Source: Bacillota bacterium (GTDB lineage Bacteria > Bacillota > Clostridia > Acetivibrionales > DTU013). Taken from it: 64,000 nucleotides of DNA. The notes below the pieces were generated by a model that ran no database searches, was not told where the DNA came from, and saw only the letters and a program-made list of their open reading frames with translations. Numbering within the stretch: the first letter of the stretch is position 1; every line of letters starts with the position of its first letter. Location of the stretch: the NCBI GenBank assembly GCA_023412665.1, contig JAEZCA010000043.1:3609-67608 (forward strand). The letters are read 5' to 3'. The translations under genes were made by a program, and so were the position numbers. Below, piece after piece: positions 27,353-35,845 of this stretch.

Positions 27353-29311
27353 CTACTCTCCTGTTGTAAGATCATTCAGATACTGTTCGATAGGTTTGGG
27401 CGCATTGAAATGGTACCCCTGCAGTATACACTCTCTTGAATCCAGGATATGCTTCTGCTCCTCAGTTTCAATACCGCTTATGATCACATCCAGATCCCAT
27501 GTTTCAATTATATCCATAAGAGCCATCAGGAACTTCTTGTTCTTTATATCTGTGGTGATATTTTTTACATAAGCCTTGTTCAGCTTGATCATCGTATCCT
27601 TCGGGACCTGCTGCAGGAATACGAAAGCAGGATAATCGCTGTCAAAGCCATTGAGGGCAAACTGGACTCCGAAATCATTAAGCTCCCGTATTATAGCCAA
27701 AGCACCAGGTGTAGTCTGGAATGAGAACTTGTCCTCCAGATTCAGCTTCAGAAATGCAGGATCTATGCCTTTGTCATTGACCGCGGATTTTATGGTGTCT
27801 ATAAAACCGGGATGGTAAAACTCCTTGGCTGTACAGCTGACCATTACAAAAAGCTTGTCATGGCCTGCTTCGTGTATTCTTTTAAGGTGCTCCAGTGATT
27901 TTCTTATAATATAGGCGCCCAGCACAATGATCTGGTCGGATTTCTGCGCTATATGCAGGAACCGCCCGGGCTCGAGTTCGCCATATTCCGGATGCATCCA
28001 CCGGACCAGCGCCTGCATGCCGATGATCTCATCCTTGGTATTGACCAGGCTTTGCAGGTATACATCGATCTGCCGCCTGTCGATAGCTTTTTTCAATTCT
28101 CTCTCTATTTTTATTTCATTGATGTAGGAATTAGATTCAGACAGCTCATGGAACTTATATATGCTGTGCACCTTTTTCGCTTCGTACAGCGCTATATCCG
28201 CATATTTGAGCAGTGTATTGATCGAAATGCCGTTCCCATTGTATACGCTGATCCCGATACAGCAGGAAATATCTATCTCATGCCCGGAGATAATATACGG
28301 CTCCTTGATCGAGTCAATAAGCGACTGTGCAATTCTTCCGACAGACTCCCTGTCAGTCTCACATATCACCGCCGTAAACTCATCTCCTCCGAGCCTGAAT
28401 ATAGCTTTGATACTGCAATTATCGCTTATATAGTCCGGGACGTCGCAGGCATACTTGTCCAGCACCTTGCCTATCCTCTCAGCTACCCTGACAAGCAGCC
28501 GGTCTCCTATATCGTGGCCGAATATATCATTTACACTTTTAAAATCGTCCAGATCAAGATAAAACAGCGAAAACGAACTGAAGCGGCGGGGTTCCCCTGT
28601 TATGAGTGAATTTACAGAGGTATAGAAGGACCGTCTGTTCAGCAATTCTGTCAATGAATCGTAATGCGCGCTGTGAGCCAGCAGCTTCTCCTTTTCCTTG
28701 CGGAGCGCAATTTCTTCCCTGAGCTTTTGTACAGTGATCGTGAGCTCATTTGTTCTTCTATCCACTTCCTGCTCAAGGTTTCCTATATGCCTTCTCACCT
28801 GCATCTTCAGGCTCCACTTTGTGGTCATTGCAAGGGCTATCTGTTTTAAAGAAACATTGTCGAAGGGCTTTCTTATAAACAGAAGGTTATCTTTATGTCC
28901 AAGCTTTGCTATGATCTGATCCCATGAATAATCCGAATATGCGGTGCATATCACAACACCGGCATCGGGATCGATTTCCCAAATTCCTTCTATAGTTTCT
29001 ATCCCGTCCATGCCGGGCGGCATCCTGACATCCATGAATACCAGTGAATAAGGCTCGCCGGCTTCTTTGGCCATCCTTACCATTTCAATGGCTTCATTCC
29101 CCTGATAAGCGTCATCTATATTATACTTTATATCTGCTGCAGCCTTATCTGCCGGGGCTTGGAAGCTTTCACCGAATAGCTCCTCCTTAAGGAGCTTTGT
29201 TTCCTGATAATCTTCCATATATCCGGAAGAAGTCGCAAGGATATACTTGATATCTTCATGTATATCCTTGTTATCGTCCGCTATAAGGATCCTTTTGTTT
29301 TGTATATCCAT
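27353..29311 (-). CDS. response regulator with GGDEF and degenerate EAL domains
   Basis: 652 residues. Receiver (1-160): D12/D13, phosphoacceptor D94 (VFMDVRMPPG), K148; an insertion of about 35 residues separates helix 1 from strand 2. A coiled coil (170-212) leads to a GGDEF domain with intact RLGGDEF (about 306-312), so it can probably make cyclic di-GMP; no RxxD inhibitory site is seen. The EAL domain (about 400-645) has QAL instead of EAL and ALNG instead of the metal-binding DD motif, so phosphodiesterase activity is unlikely. It is the first gene of an operon with two sensor kinases, which are its likely phosphodonors. Confidence 0.9.
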   Translation of the reverse strand: MDIQNKRILIADDNKDIHEDIKYILATSSGYMEDYQETKLLKEELFGESFQAPADKAAADIKYNIDDAYQGNEAIEMVRMAKEAGEPYSLVFMDVRMPPGMDGIETIEGIWEIDPDAGVVICTAYSDYSWDQIIAKLGHKDNLLFIRKPFDNVSLKQIALAMTTKWSLKMQVRRHIGNLEQEVDRRTNELTITVQKLREEIALRKEKEKLLAHSAHYDSLTELLNRRSFYTSVNSLITGEPRRFSSFSLFYLDLDDFKSVNDIFGHDIGDRLLVRVAERIGKVLDKYACDVPDYISDNCSIKAIFRLGGDEFTAVICETDRESVGRIAQSLIDSIKEPYIISGHEIDISCCIGISVYNGNGISINTLLKYADIALYEAKKVHSIYKFHELSESNSYINEIKIERELKKAIDRRQIDVYLQSLVNTKDEIIGMQALVRWMHPEYGELEPGRFLHIAQKSDQIIVLGAYIIRKSLEHLKRIHEAGHDKLFVMVSCTAKEFYHPGFIDTIKSAVNDKGIDPAFLKLNLEDKFSFQTTPGALAIIRELNDFGVQFALNGFDSDYPAFVFLQQVPKDTMIKLNKAYVKNITTDIKNKKFLMALMDIIETWDLDVIISGIETEEQKHILDSRECILQGYHFNAPKPIEQYLNDLTTGE

Positions 29312-29568
29312 CCCGAACCTCTCTTGTGGATAGTCTGCATGCTTATCACTGGAGTACTCAGCTGAATATCTGCTTTAATACATTATATTATTTTCAGGAA
29401 TAATTTTCAATCACCGTGTACATCCCGGCAAACATGATAATTTTTGACTACAATCACAGCTGTCAGATCGTATGCTCATCTCCCGCCAGCAAACTGATAC
29501 ATGATTGGACAATTTTTATGAAATAATACAACAATAATGCCTAGTTTAATATAAAGGAGTGCTTCTTG

Positions 29569-32500
29569 ATGAAAATGTCAACAATGGACGGCAATCAGGC
29601 TGCGGCTTACGCCTCTTACGCATTTACCGAGGTTGCCGCAATTTTTCCTATAACACCGTCATCACCCATGGCCGAATACGCAGATGAGTGGGCATCCCAT
29701 GGGAAACAAAATATATTCGGCCAGATAGTCAATGTTGTAGAAATGCAGTCCGAAGCAGGCGCTGCAGGTGCAATGCACGGATCTCTGCAGGCAGGCGCAC
29801 TGACGACCACCTATACGGCGTCACAGGGGTTGCTTCTCATGATACCAAACCTGTATAAAATGGCGGGAGAACTACTTCCGGGCGTGCTGCATGTCTCCGC
29901 ACGCGCGCTTGCAGCCCACGCCCTTTCCATATTCGGCGACCATCAGGACGTCATGGCATGCAGGCAGACAGGCGCTGCCATGCTTGCTTCGGCCAATGTC
30001 CAGGAGGTCATGGACCTGGGTTGTGCGGCGCATCTGGCCGCGATCAAATCGAGGATCCCATTCATCCACTTTTTCGATGGCTTCAGGACCTCCCATGAAG
30101 TCCAGAAAATCAGCACAATAGAGTATTCCGATCTGGCAGGGCTTGTAGATATGCAGGCCGTCAAGGATTTCAGGAACAGGGCCCTCAATCCCGAGCATCC
30201 CGTTGCCAGAGGTACGGCTCAGAACCCGGATGTATATTTTCAAGGGAGGGAGGCTTCCAATAAGTTCTATGACCAGGTACCGGCAATCATCGAAGGCTGC
30301 CTGAAGGATATTGAGAGGATAACCGGCAGGAGCTACCATCTGTTTGATTATTATGGAGCGCCTGATGCCGAATATGTAATAATCGCCATGGGTTCGGTGT
30401 GTGACACGGTCAACGAAACAGTGGACTATATGAACTCAAGAGGCAAGAAGACAGGAGCCGTCATAGTCAGGCTCTACAGGCCGTTCTCAGAAAAACGCCT
30501 TCTGGATGCCATACCCAAATCAGTAAAAAAAATTGCAGTTCTCGACCGAACAAAGGAGCCTGGAGCTCCGGGCGAACCGCTTTACCTGGATGTTTGCAAA
30601 GCGTTCTACAGTGTGACCGGCCAAAAACCGCTCATAGTAGGCGGCAGATACGGCCTAGGCTCCAAGGATACACGCCCGTCGCAGATAGCTGCGGTATTTG
30701 ACAACCTAATGTGCGACAATCCAAAGGACCGGTTCACCATAGGTATAGTCGACGATATCACATATACCTCTCTGCCTGAGGGAGATATCATAGAAACGAC
30801 ACCAGCAGGCACCATCAGCTGCAAGTTCTGGGGCCTTGGGTCCGACGGCACTGTCGGCGCAAATAAATCGGCGATAAAAATAATTGGAGACAATACAGAG
30901 CTTTACGCACAGGCATATTTCTCATACGACAGCAAAAAATCCGGCGGCACGACAGTTTCACATCTCAGGTTTGGTCCGAATCCGATCAGGAGCCCTTACC
31001 TTGTCTATAATTCAGACTATGTCGCCTGCCATAATAAATCGTTCCTGTACAATTATGATATACTGAAGGGCCTGAAAAAAAAGGGAGTATTCGTACTGAA
31101 CTGTCCGTGGAGCGTGGACGAGCTTGAAAGTAATCTCCCTGCAAAGCTGAAAAGGTATATTGCCCAAAACGAAATCAGCTTCTACACCATAGACGCGGTT
31201 AAAATCGCTGGAGAGATCGGTCTTGGCAACAGGATCAACATGATCATGCAGACTGTTTTCTTCAAGCTTGCAAATATCATTCCGGTGGAGGACGCGATAA
31301 AGTATCTGAAGGCTTCCATCGAAAAGGCCTATGGCAAAAAGGGAAAGAAAATAGTCGATATGAATAACCAGGCGGTGGACCACTCCATCGAAGCTCTCCA
31401 CAAGGTGAATGTGCCAAAGGCCTGGGCCGATGCACCCGACGAAAGCAAGGAGCCTGAAACGGTGCCCGATTTCATTCACAAGGTACAAAGGCCGATGGCA
31501 CGACATGAGGGCGATGAGCTGCCGGTCAGTGCTTTCAATGGTATCGAAGACGGAACACACCCGCTGGGAACCACAGCCTATGAAAAGCGCGGCATAGCAA
31601 TAATGCTGCCCCAATGGCAGCCTGATAACTGTATACAGTGCGGCAGGTGCTCGTATGTATGCCCGCATGCAACAATACGTCTGTTCCTGCTGGATGAGCA
31701 GGAGGCTGCTAACGCACCGGAAAACTATACTACCCTGAAGGCAGCCGGAAAAGGGCTTGAAAAAATGCGTTTCCGCGTACAGGTCAGTCCGATGGACTGC
31801 ACAGGCTGCGGCAACTGTGCCGATGTCTGCCCCACATCCGAGAAAGCGCTGGTAATGGTACCGGCAGAAGAGGAAACAGCAAGACAGGAGGGCAATTGGG
31901 AGTTTTCTCTGTCACTGGTACCAAAAGAAAATGTTATGGACAAGAAGACATTAAAGGGAAGCCAACTCATTCAGCCGCTGCTGGAATATAACGGTGCCTG
32001 CCCCGGCTGCGGCGAAACTCCGTATGTCAGGCTCGTCACCCAATTGTTCGGAGACCGCATGATGATAGCCAATGCAACAGGCTGTTCATCCATCTGGAGC
32101 GCCAGCTCTCCATCCATTTCATATACAACAAATTCAAAAGGCAAGGGACCGGCATGGGCCAATTCACTGTTCGAAGACAATGCTGAATTCGGATTTGGCA
32201 TGTACCTTGGAGTCAATCAGATAAGAGAGCATATCGCGGACCTGATGCGACGAAGCATGGAGCAGGAGCTGCCAGATGCACTCAAACAGGCTTTTATTGC
32301 ATGGCTTGAATCCAAGGACGACGGTGAAGCCTCCAGGGCTGCATCTGCAAATGTGATCAGAGTGCTTTCGGAGATGGATATAAACGGGAACCAACTGTTG
32401 GAAGACATAATGAGTAAAAAAGACTACCTGGTCAAGAAGTCTTTCTGGATAATAGGAGGAGACGGCTGGGCATATGATATCGGCTACGGAGGTGTTGACC

Positions 32501-33084
32501 ATGTCCTTGCGACAGGGGCCGATGTCAATCTGCTCGTGCTGGATACCGAAATATATTCCAACACCGGCGGCCAGTCCTCCAAGGCAACCCCCGCCGGAGC
32601 AGTGGCCAAATTCGCTTCTGCAGGAAAGCATGTGAGGAAAAAGGATCTTGGCATGATGGCAATGAGCTATGGATATGTATATGTCGCCCAGATCGCAATG
32701 GGAGCCAACATGAACCAGACGATAAAGGCGCTGACGGAGGCGGAGAGCTACAAGGGGCCATCGCTGGTGATTGCATATGCACCCTGTATTTCCCACGGCA
32801 TCAAATCCGGTATGGGCACCAGCATCTCAGAGGAACGCAAAGCAGTAGATACAGGCTATTGGCACCTCTACCGCTTCAATCCGGAGCTGCGTGAAGCAGG
32901 CAAGAACCCGTTCCAGCTCGAGTCAAAGAAGCCTGAACGGCCCTACAGGGACTTCCTCACAGGCGAAGTGCGCTACACCCAGCTGATGAACGTCTTCCCC
33001 GACCTTGCCGAAAATCTCTTCGAGCAATCGGAGAACCACGCCCGAGACCGCTACGAAGCGTACCGCCGCCTCTCCGAGCAATAG
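29569..33084 (+). CDS. nifJ: pyruvate:ferredoxin (flavodoxin) oxidoreductase, single-subunit
   Basis: 1171 residues, the full length of one-subunit PFOR. In order: N-terminal catalytic domain (FPITPSSPMAEYADEW), domain II/III with YRPFSEKRLLDAIP, two 4Fe-4S ferredoxin motifs (CIQCGRCSYVCPH near 687 and CTGCGNCADVCP near 743), a CPGCGETPY near 810 for the proximal cluster, and the thiamine diphosphate site (GDGWAYDIGYGG, NTGGQSSKATP near 964-1000). It oxidises pyruvate and CoA to acetyl-CoA and CO2, reducing ferredoxin, the key step of anaerobic clostridial metabolism. ATG 29569 has AGGAG 9 nt upstream. Monocistronic with a strong terminator. Confidence 0.98.
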   Translation: MKMSTMDGNQAAAYASYAFTEVAAIFPITPSSPMAEYADEWASHGKQNIFGQIVNVVEMQSEAGAAGAMHGSLQAGALTTTYTASQGLLLMIPNLYKMAGELLPGVLHVSARALAAHALSIFGDHQDVMACRQTGAAMLASANVQEVMDLGCAAHLAAIKSRIPFIHFFDGFRTSHEVQKISTIEYSDLAGLVDMQAVKDFRNRALNPEHPVARGTAQNPDVYFQGREASNKFYDQVPAIIEGCLKDIERITGRSYHLFDYYGAPDAEYVIIAMGSVCDTVNETVDYMNSRGKKTGAVIVRLYRPFSEKRLLDAIPKSVKKIAVLDRTKEPGAPGEPLYLDVCKAFYSVTGQKPLIVGGRYGLGSKDTRPSQIAAVFDNLMCDNPKDRFTIGIVDDITYTSLPEGDIIETTPAGTISCKFWGLGSDGTVGANKSAIKIIGDNTELYAQAYFSYDSKKSGGTTVSHLRFGPNPIRSPYLVYNSDYVACHNKSFLYNYDILKGLKKKGVFVLNCPWSVDELESNLPAKLKRYIAQNEISFYTIDAVKIAGEIGLGNRINMIMQTVFFKLANIIPVEDAIKYLKASIEKAYGKKGKKIVDMNNQAVDHSIEALHKVNVPKAWADAPDESKEPETVPDFIHKVQRPMARHEGDELPVSAFNGIEDGTHPLGTTAYEKRGIAIMLPQWQPDNCIQCGRCSYVCPHATIRLFLLDEQEAANAPENYTTLKAAGKGLEKMRFRVQVSPMDCTGCGNCADVCPTSEKALVMVPAEEETARQEGNWEFSLSLVPKENVMDKKTLKGSQLIQPLLEYNGACPGCGETPYVRLVTQLFGDRMMIANATGCSSIWSASSPSISYTTNSKGKGPAWANSLFEDNAEFGFGMYLGVNQIREHIADLMRRSMEQELPDALKQAFIAWLESKDDGEASRAASANVIRVLSEMDINGNQLLEDIMSKKDYLVKKSFWIIGGDGWAYDIGYGGVDHVLATGADVNLLVLDTEIYSNTGGQSSKATPAGAVAKFASAGKHVRKKDLGMMAMSYGYVYVAQIAMGANMNQTIKALTEAESYKGPSLVIAYAPCISHGIKSGMGTSISEERKAVDTGYWHLYRFNPELREAGKNPFQLESKKPERPYRDFLTGEVRYTQLMNVFPDLAENLFEQSENHARDRYEAYRRLSEQ

Positions 33085-33094
33085 CACAGTCCAT

Positions 33095-33136
33095 CAAAAA
33101 ACGGGGTCGTGATCTGAAATCACAACCCCGTTTTTT
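33095..33136. terminator. bidirectional terminator between nifJ and the small spore protein gene
   Basis: AAAAAACGGGGT (33095-33106) pairs with ACCCCGTTTTTT (33125-33136), with a further GTGAT/ATCAC inner stem. A- and T-tracts on both sides let it serve nifJ and the convergent gene that ends at 33135. Confidence 0.92.
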
Positions 33137-33299
33137 ATTTTTCGTTTTCATCTACATGCATCTTGGCATTGTCGACCTGGAACTCAGACGGCATCGGTAC
33201 CCTGGAGTGGGATTTCTTCTTTTCGATATTAGCCCAGGCTGCAGTATCATGCTTCTCCACCGGTACGCCAAGATTATAGTCCTTCCTCTTATCCTGCAT
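33135..33299 (-). CDS. small spore surface protein, DUF3787 family
   Basis: 54 residues. VEKHDTAAWANIEKKK followed by VPMPSEFQVDNAKMHVDENEK (seen in part) matches the short clostridial DUF3787 proteins described in C. difficile as spore surface proteins. ATG 33299 is chosen because GGAGA lies 7 nt upstream; the frame extends a few codons further without a better site. Hydrophilic, no signal peptide. It is probably a sporulation-specific gene, but no sporulation promoter can be assigned by eye. Confidence 0.75.
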   Translation of the reverse strand: MQDKRKDYNLGVPVEKHDTAAWANIEKKKSHSRVPMPSEFQVDNAKMHVDENEK

Positions 33300-33389
33300 C
33301 TTCATTCTCCTTCTACGCAATACTTTTCCATATACATAGTCTTGAATGAATCGCCGATATTATACAGCTTTTTTGTTTTTTTAGCCGGC

Positions 33390-34613
33390 TTAAATACTGC
33401 TTAAACCATTGGCGCTTGCTCCTGCGGTCTCCAGCAAGCCCGGATGAGTGCCGGTGATACATTTTCCTCCCTCGGGCGTCACCAGGAACGTGTTCTCTAT
33501 TCCTACCATTCCCACACCTTCCACTCCCGCTTTAGGTTCCACAGCAATGACCATGCCCTCCTGCAGCGGCTCGTCAAAGCCTTTTGCCAGCACCGGCAGC
33601 TCGTCCACCTGAAGCCCGATGCCATGGCCCAGGAACTTTACCCTTCTGCTCTTGTAGCCCATAAAATTGGGAAGGAACGCTTCATCCACATCCCGCATTA
33701 TGGTGTTATAAATGTTGGACGGTATCTCTCCAGGCTTGAGCATGCTTGCTATCCTATCCTGTATATGGAGGCACTTTTTATGTATTTCTTCCGCATGTGC
33801 AGGCAGCCTTCCGTCAAACACATACGTCATTGTTTTATCCGATTGATATCCCTCAAAACCGCAGCCGGTGTCGATGAATATCAGATCACCGGGCGCAAGC
33901 CTGCGCTCACTGCTGCCCATAAGCTGCATAGCTGGCCCTAGGCCGTAATTACCGCCGGGTCCGTTAAAATAGGTCGGATATAGTGAGCTTTCACCAAATG
34001 CGATATGCCCAAGGAGTATTTCCGTATCAAACATACTGAACCGTGCCATCCCCTGATGACCTTCCTCAACAAGGGCTCTGAAAATATCCGCCGTCAGCTC
34101 TCCCTCAGTCATACCCTTCCTGAACAGCATGGGCACCCGTTCTTCAAGCACCCTTCTGTGAATATCTCCGGCCTTGATCATCAAATCCAGCTCATACCTG
34201 CTTTTGATTGATCTGATGCCGGATATGATCGGATCCATTGACTTTAACGCATTGAATCCGAAGTATTTTTTCAGTCTTTCACACATGGCAAGCGGAACAA
34301 ACTCTGCTTCGATGTAGACCGTCCCAGGCAGCTTTCCAAGAGCCGCTGCCGCATCCCTGTAGGTTTCCATCTGTCTGACCGCAGGGAACATCGATTCATC
34401 CACAGCCCTTTCATAACTGCGCCGCACAAAATATACAGCTTCGGCATCGCGGGGAATGAACAGTAGCCCATCCTGCATCGTGCCTGTGAAGTAATAATGA
34501 TTTATTTTGCTTATGACAAGCGCCATTTCCCAGTCCGGCGCTTTCTCATCCATAGCGGCCCTGAAGCGCTCCAGCCTGGCGTTGAGCTCTGATAACGGTA
34601 CCTTTTTTATCAT
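33390..34613 (-). CDS. M24-family metallopeptidase (Xaa-Pro aminopeptidase-like)
   Basis: 407 residues with the creatinase-like N-terminal domain (1-150) and the pita-bread catalytic domain. The five metal ligands can be followed: D in FIDTGC, D in SDKT, H in GHGIGLQ, E in AVEPKAG and E in GIENTF. It should remove an N-terminal residue preceding proline, or cleave short peptides, in the cytoplasm. ATG 34613 lies 6 nt after AGAGG. It stands alone between the small spore gene and an empty stretch. Confidence 0.9.
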   Translation of the reverse strand: MIKKVPLSELNARLERFRAAMDEKAPDWEMALVISKINHYYFTGTMQDGLLFIPRDAEAVYFVRRSYERAVDESMFPAVRQMETYRDAAAALGKLPGTVYIEAEFVPLAMCERLKKYFGFNALKSMDPIISGIRSIKSRYELDLMIKAGDIHRRVLEERVPMLFRKGMTEGELTADIFRALVEEGHQGMARFSMFDTEILLGHIAFGESSLYPTYFNGPGGNYGLGPAMQLMGSSERRLAPGDLIFIDTGCGFEGYQSDKTMTYVFDGRLPAHAEEIHKKCLHIQDRIASMLKPGEIPSNIYNTIMRDVDEAFLPNFMGYKSRRVKFLGHGIGLQVDELPVLAKGFDEPLQEGMVIAVEPKAGVEGVGMVGIENTFLVTPEGGKCITGTHPGLLETAGASANGLSSI

Positions 34614-35047
34614 AATCATCCTCTGCGGTGTTTTTCAGATTCCCTGTCCGAGCCTTCAATCCAGATATCGCAGCAATATCTCAATATCCGGAATCTGTTA
34701 CGTCGGCAATCTGTTAAATAATAGTATACTATATTTTCTCCAAAATCCATATAAAGACAGGAGGACGACCGAAAAATTCTTGCTGCATGGATGAATTTTC
34801 AATTAAGGGTAGTACACAGCTCCGGACAGAATCACTCCCTCCAATGAAGGCATAGGTCATTCACCGTCCACAGTTCAAGACACAGTGCTGACGGCACCAA
34901 TGCCGCCGGTTGTGGTTCCCGCTGTCTCATTCGTGCTGCATGATTTGGTCATATCTGTAAAACTTGAAGTCCATGAATAGTCTCGAGCTTACATCTGCAA
35001 ACAGAAATTTGCTTCTACAATTTATCTAAAGGATCAAAAATCAATCG
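34614..35047. other. 434-bp stretch without a convincing gene
   Basis: Nothing firm is seen. A 25-codon minus-strand frame (34875-34952) rich in Ser, Thr and Gly has no ribosome binding site. No terminator with a T-tract or clear promoter was found. Confidence 0.5.
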
Positions 35048-35731
35048 TTATGGTAAGACAACAGTAGGGGTCTGACCGATTGATACAGCCAACTCGGTAA
35101 GCCTCTCCCACGTCTGACAGCCAACGATTCCATCGGCCGATAGCCCTTGCGCACGCTGGAAGTTAATCACCGCATTCCTGGTGCCTCCGCCGAATATCCC
35201 ATCCAGGCCTGAGCCAGTGTACCCCAGTGCATTAAGCGCATCCTGCAGTGTCAGCACATAATTGTTCACACTACCCTGACGCACCAGCGGATAACCTCCT
35301 GCCAGACATGCCGGCGGTGTTGCGCGGGCATCAAAGTGCACCCATGTCGGAGTCAGGTAAGCAGGCTCCACATAAGTCCATACGCCGGTGGCTGCAGCCG
35401 TGTTCCTGAGCTGGTCCCTGGTCGCGCTGTCCAGGTTTTGCCCGACATCAAAAGACACGCCTGCATAGTGCTGTGACATAGCAGCGTGTCCTCCTTCCCA
35501 TATTCGCTTGAAAGCATATCCAACATATATCGGACGTCCCCATGCTCTCCTTGTTATATTGAAGGCCTCCATAGCTCGTCTGGTCGTCCAGAGCGTATTT
35601 GCCCGGGAACTTCCCCTGAACTCATTGACTGTCAGCGTTCTGCCGATATTGTAGGGCATCGCATCAGATTCAGCCCTGGTATAAAACTCCATGGCTCCCG
35701 TCTGATTATTATATACAAAAATATTCGCCAT
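35048..35731 (-). CDS. M15-type D,D-peptidase with C-terminal peptidoglycan-binding domain
   Basis: 227 residues. The N-terminal domain carries the M15 zinc motif SQHYAGVSFDVG (H and D) and the second His in TWVHFDAR. The C-terminal 65 residues are a PG_binding_1 domain (LTLQDALNALGYTGSGLDGIFGGGT in part, AVINFQRAQGLSADGIVG). It should cleave D-Ala-containing stem peptides while bound to the wall. No classical signal peptide is visible, so release may occur by lysis or in the spore compartment. ATG 35731 follows AAAGGGTGG. It is downstream of the MurE-like gene in the same direction. Confidence 0.82.
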   Translation of the reverse strand: MANIFVYNNQTGAMEFYTRAESDAMPYNIGRTLTVNEFRGSSRANTLWTTRRAMEAFNITRRAWGRPIYVGYAFKRIWEGGHAAMSQHYAGVSFDVGQNLDSATRDQLRNTAAATGVWTYVEPAYLTPTWVHFDARATPPACLAGGYPLVRQGSVNNYVLTLQDALNALGYTGSGLDGIFGGGTRNAVINFQRAQGLSADGIVGCQTWERLTELAVSIGQTPTVVLP

Positions 35732-35845
35732 ATTAATACCACCCTTTACATAACGTGCTCTATTCATATTATGCAAAAGGTGGTATGGCTGTTCACCGGT
35801 ATGAATATTCTCCAAAGCTGGCCCTGTAACAAACTTAACAACTGT

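Noticed and set aside
34875..34952. 25-codon minus-strand frame rich in Ser/Thr/Gly with one Cys, resembling a lanthipeptide core
   Set aside because: There is no ribosome binding site and no leader peptide, and no modification enzyme is adjacent; the radical SAM protein is 20 kb away.
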